Assembly: GCA_035281425.1 (NCBI GenBank)
Contig: DATEDX010000231.1
Span: 1-11,480, forward strand
Direction: 5' to 3'
Source: JAICND01 sp035281425
Lineage (GTDB): Bacteria > Actinomycetota > Acidimicrobiia > Spongiisociales > ZC4RG35
Length of the DNA stretch: 11,480 nt
Shown: in pieces, positions 11,110-11,480 of the stretch
Layout of the letters: each line of letters starts with the position of its first letter
How positions within the stretch are numbered: position 1 is the first letter of the stretch
Translations under genes and position numbers: made by a program
The notes under the pieces: model-generated
Told to the model about the DNA's origin: nothing
Seen by the model: the letters and a program-made list of their open reading frames with translations, nothing else
Database searches by the model: none

Positions 11110-11480
11110 CACCACTACGACCCGGTCCATCGACAGCTTGGAACAGGAACTGTTGGCCTGCCAAGCGGACAAGACCCGTCTGGTCTTCCGTCAAGTCGAG
11201 TTGTTGCGGCAACTGGATGTGGCCCAGGTAGCAGCCGCCGATGGTTGTCGGACCATGATCGACTGGGTGTCTTCCCGTCTCGATGTGTCCCGGCCGGTAG
11301 CCAAAGACCTCCTAGTGGTGGCTAGAGCCCAAAACCCTCAGATCGACCGGATGTTGCAGACGGGGGAAATCGGGATGGAACGAGCGGTAGCCCTGATCCG
11401 ACTCCACAACACCGGTGCACCGGACGAGTTGATGGCAGCTGCGTCTGGTTTGGATCTATCCGGTTTGTGGCGTCTGGTAG
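11102..11480 (+). CDS. DUF222 (13E12-repeat-type) protein, probable HNH endonuclease family, N-terminal 126 residues
   Basis: An open frame running off the right edge. The visible part fits the DUF222 domain that usually precedes a C-terminal HNH nuclease domain. A helical N-terminus (SLEQELLACQADKTRLVF) is followed by DGCRTMIDWVSSRLDVSRP (47-65), matching the family's D-G-x-x-S-x-x-x-W-L-A-x-x-x-x-x-S pattern, then by VARAQNPQIDRMLQTGEIGMERAVAL (73-98), the conserved A-R-x-L-P-x-x-x-x-x-x-x-G-x-x-S-x-x-x-x segment. I favour ATG 11102 (protein begins MFATTTT) because it lies in the SOS box and gives the MF- opening I expect for this family; the in-frame ATG at 11087 adds five residues (MFIVQ). 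The HNH part, if present, is outside the window. The family is often multi-copy in actinobacteria; function is not established. Confidence 0.8.
   Translation, partial: MFATTTTRSIDSLEQELLACQADKTRLVFRQVELLRQLDVAQVAAADGCRTMIDWVSSRLDVSRPVAKDLLVVARAQNPQIDRMLQTGEIGMERAVALIRLHNTGAPDELMAAASGLDLSGLWRLV

Overview
The window is G+C-rich (roughly 65% by eye) chromosomal DNA, densely packed with 4-nt and 1-nt gene overlaps, GTG starts and almost no Shine-Dalgarno sequences. The hydrolase-cyclase fusion, the DUF222 (13E12-type) gene and the leaderless -10/start arrangement point to an actinobacterium. An uncultured Acidimicrobiia-like lineage is my guess, not something the sequence proves. I see no rRNA, tRNA, CRISPR or insertion sequence.

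Layout. (1) 1-2275, minus strand: a nucleoside-salvage operon read upp > atl > deoB > deoA (deoA runs off the left edge). upp/atl and deoB/deoA each overlap by 4 nt, and atl to deoB is 66 nt. It joins uracil phosphoribosyltransferase, phosphopentomutase and pyrimidine-nucleoside phosphorylase with an alkyltransferase-like DNA-damage-recognition protein. (2) 2276-2331: a 56-bp divergent promoter region in which both genes look leaderless. (3) 2332-4335, plus: a stand-alone cytoplasmic molybdopterin oxidoreductase. (4) 4336-4456: a convergent intergenic region holding a C-rich 7-bp tandem repeat (G-quadruplex-like on the minus strand) and a 48-bp near-perfect palindrome. (5) 4457-7171, minus: phosphoenolpyruvate carboxylase with all its recognisable motifs. 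(6) 7172-7238: a second divergent, leaderless promoter pair. (7) 7239-8639, plus: a lipoprotein of the amidohydrolase (YtcJ-like) fold that has lost key catalytic residues. (8) 8712-10924, plus: a two-gene unit with a TAATG overlap. The first gene is an alpha/beta-hydrolase fused to a class III cyclase domain in which the hydrolase nucleophile is Gln. The second is a separate alpha/beta hydrolase with the nucleophile intact. (9) 10925-11101: an intergenic stretch with competing GC-rich hairpins. (10) 11102 to the right edge, plus: the start of a DUF222 protein whose start codon lies inside a LexA/SOS-box-like operator.

How the parts fit. The left operon would salvage uracil and deoxyribose from nucleosides, turning base and sugar into UMP and pentose phosphates. 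PEP carboxylase refills oxaloacetate. The right half mixes signalling-type proteins carrying degenerate catalytic sites (cyclase fusion, amidohydrolase lipoprotein) with an apparently active partner hydrolase. Points most worth a second look: the SOS box embedded in a start codon, the exact TANNNT-N6-start spacing at four gene starts, the dead-hydrolase/cyclase plus live-hydrolase pair, and the 48-bp palindrome beside a G4-type repeat.
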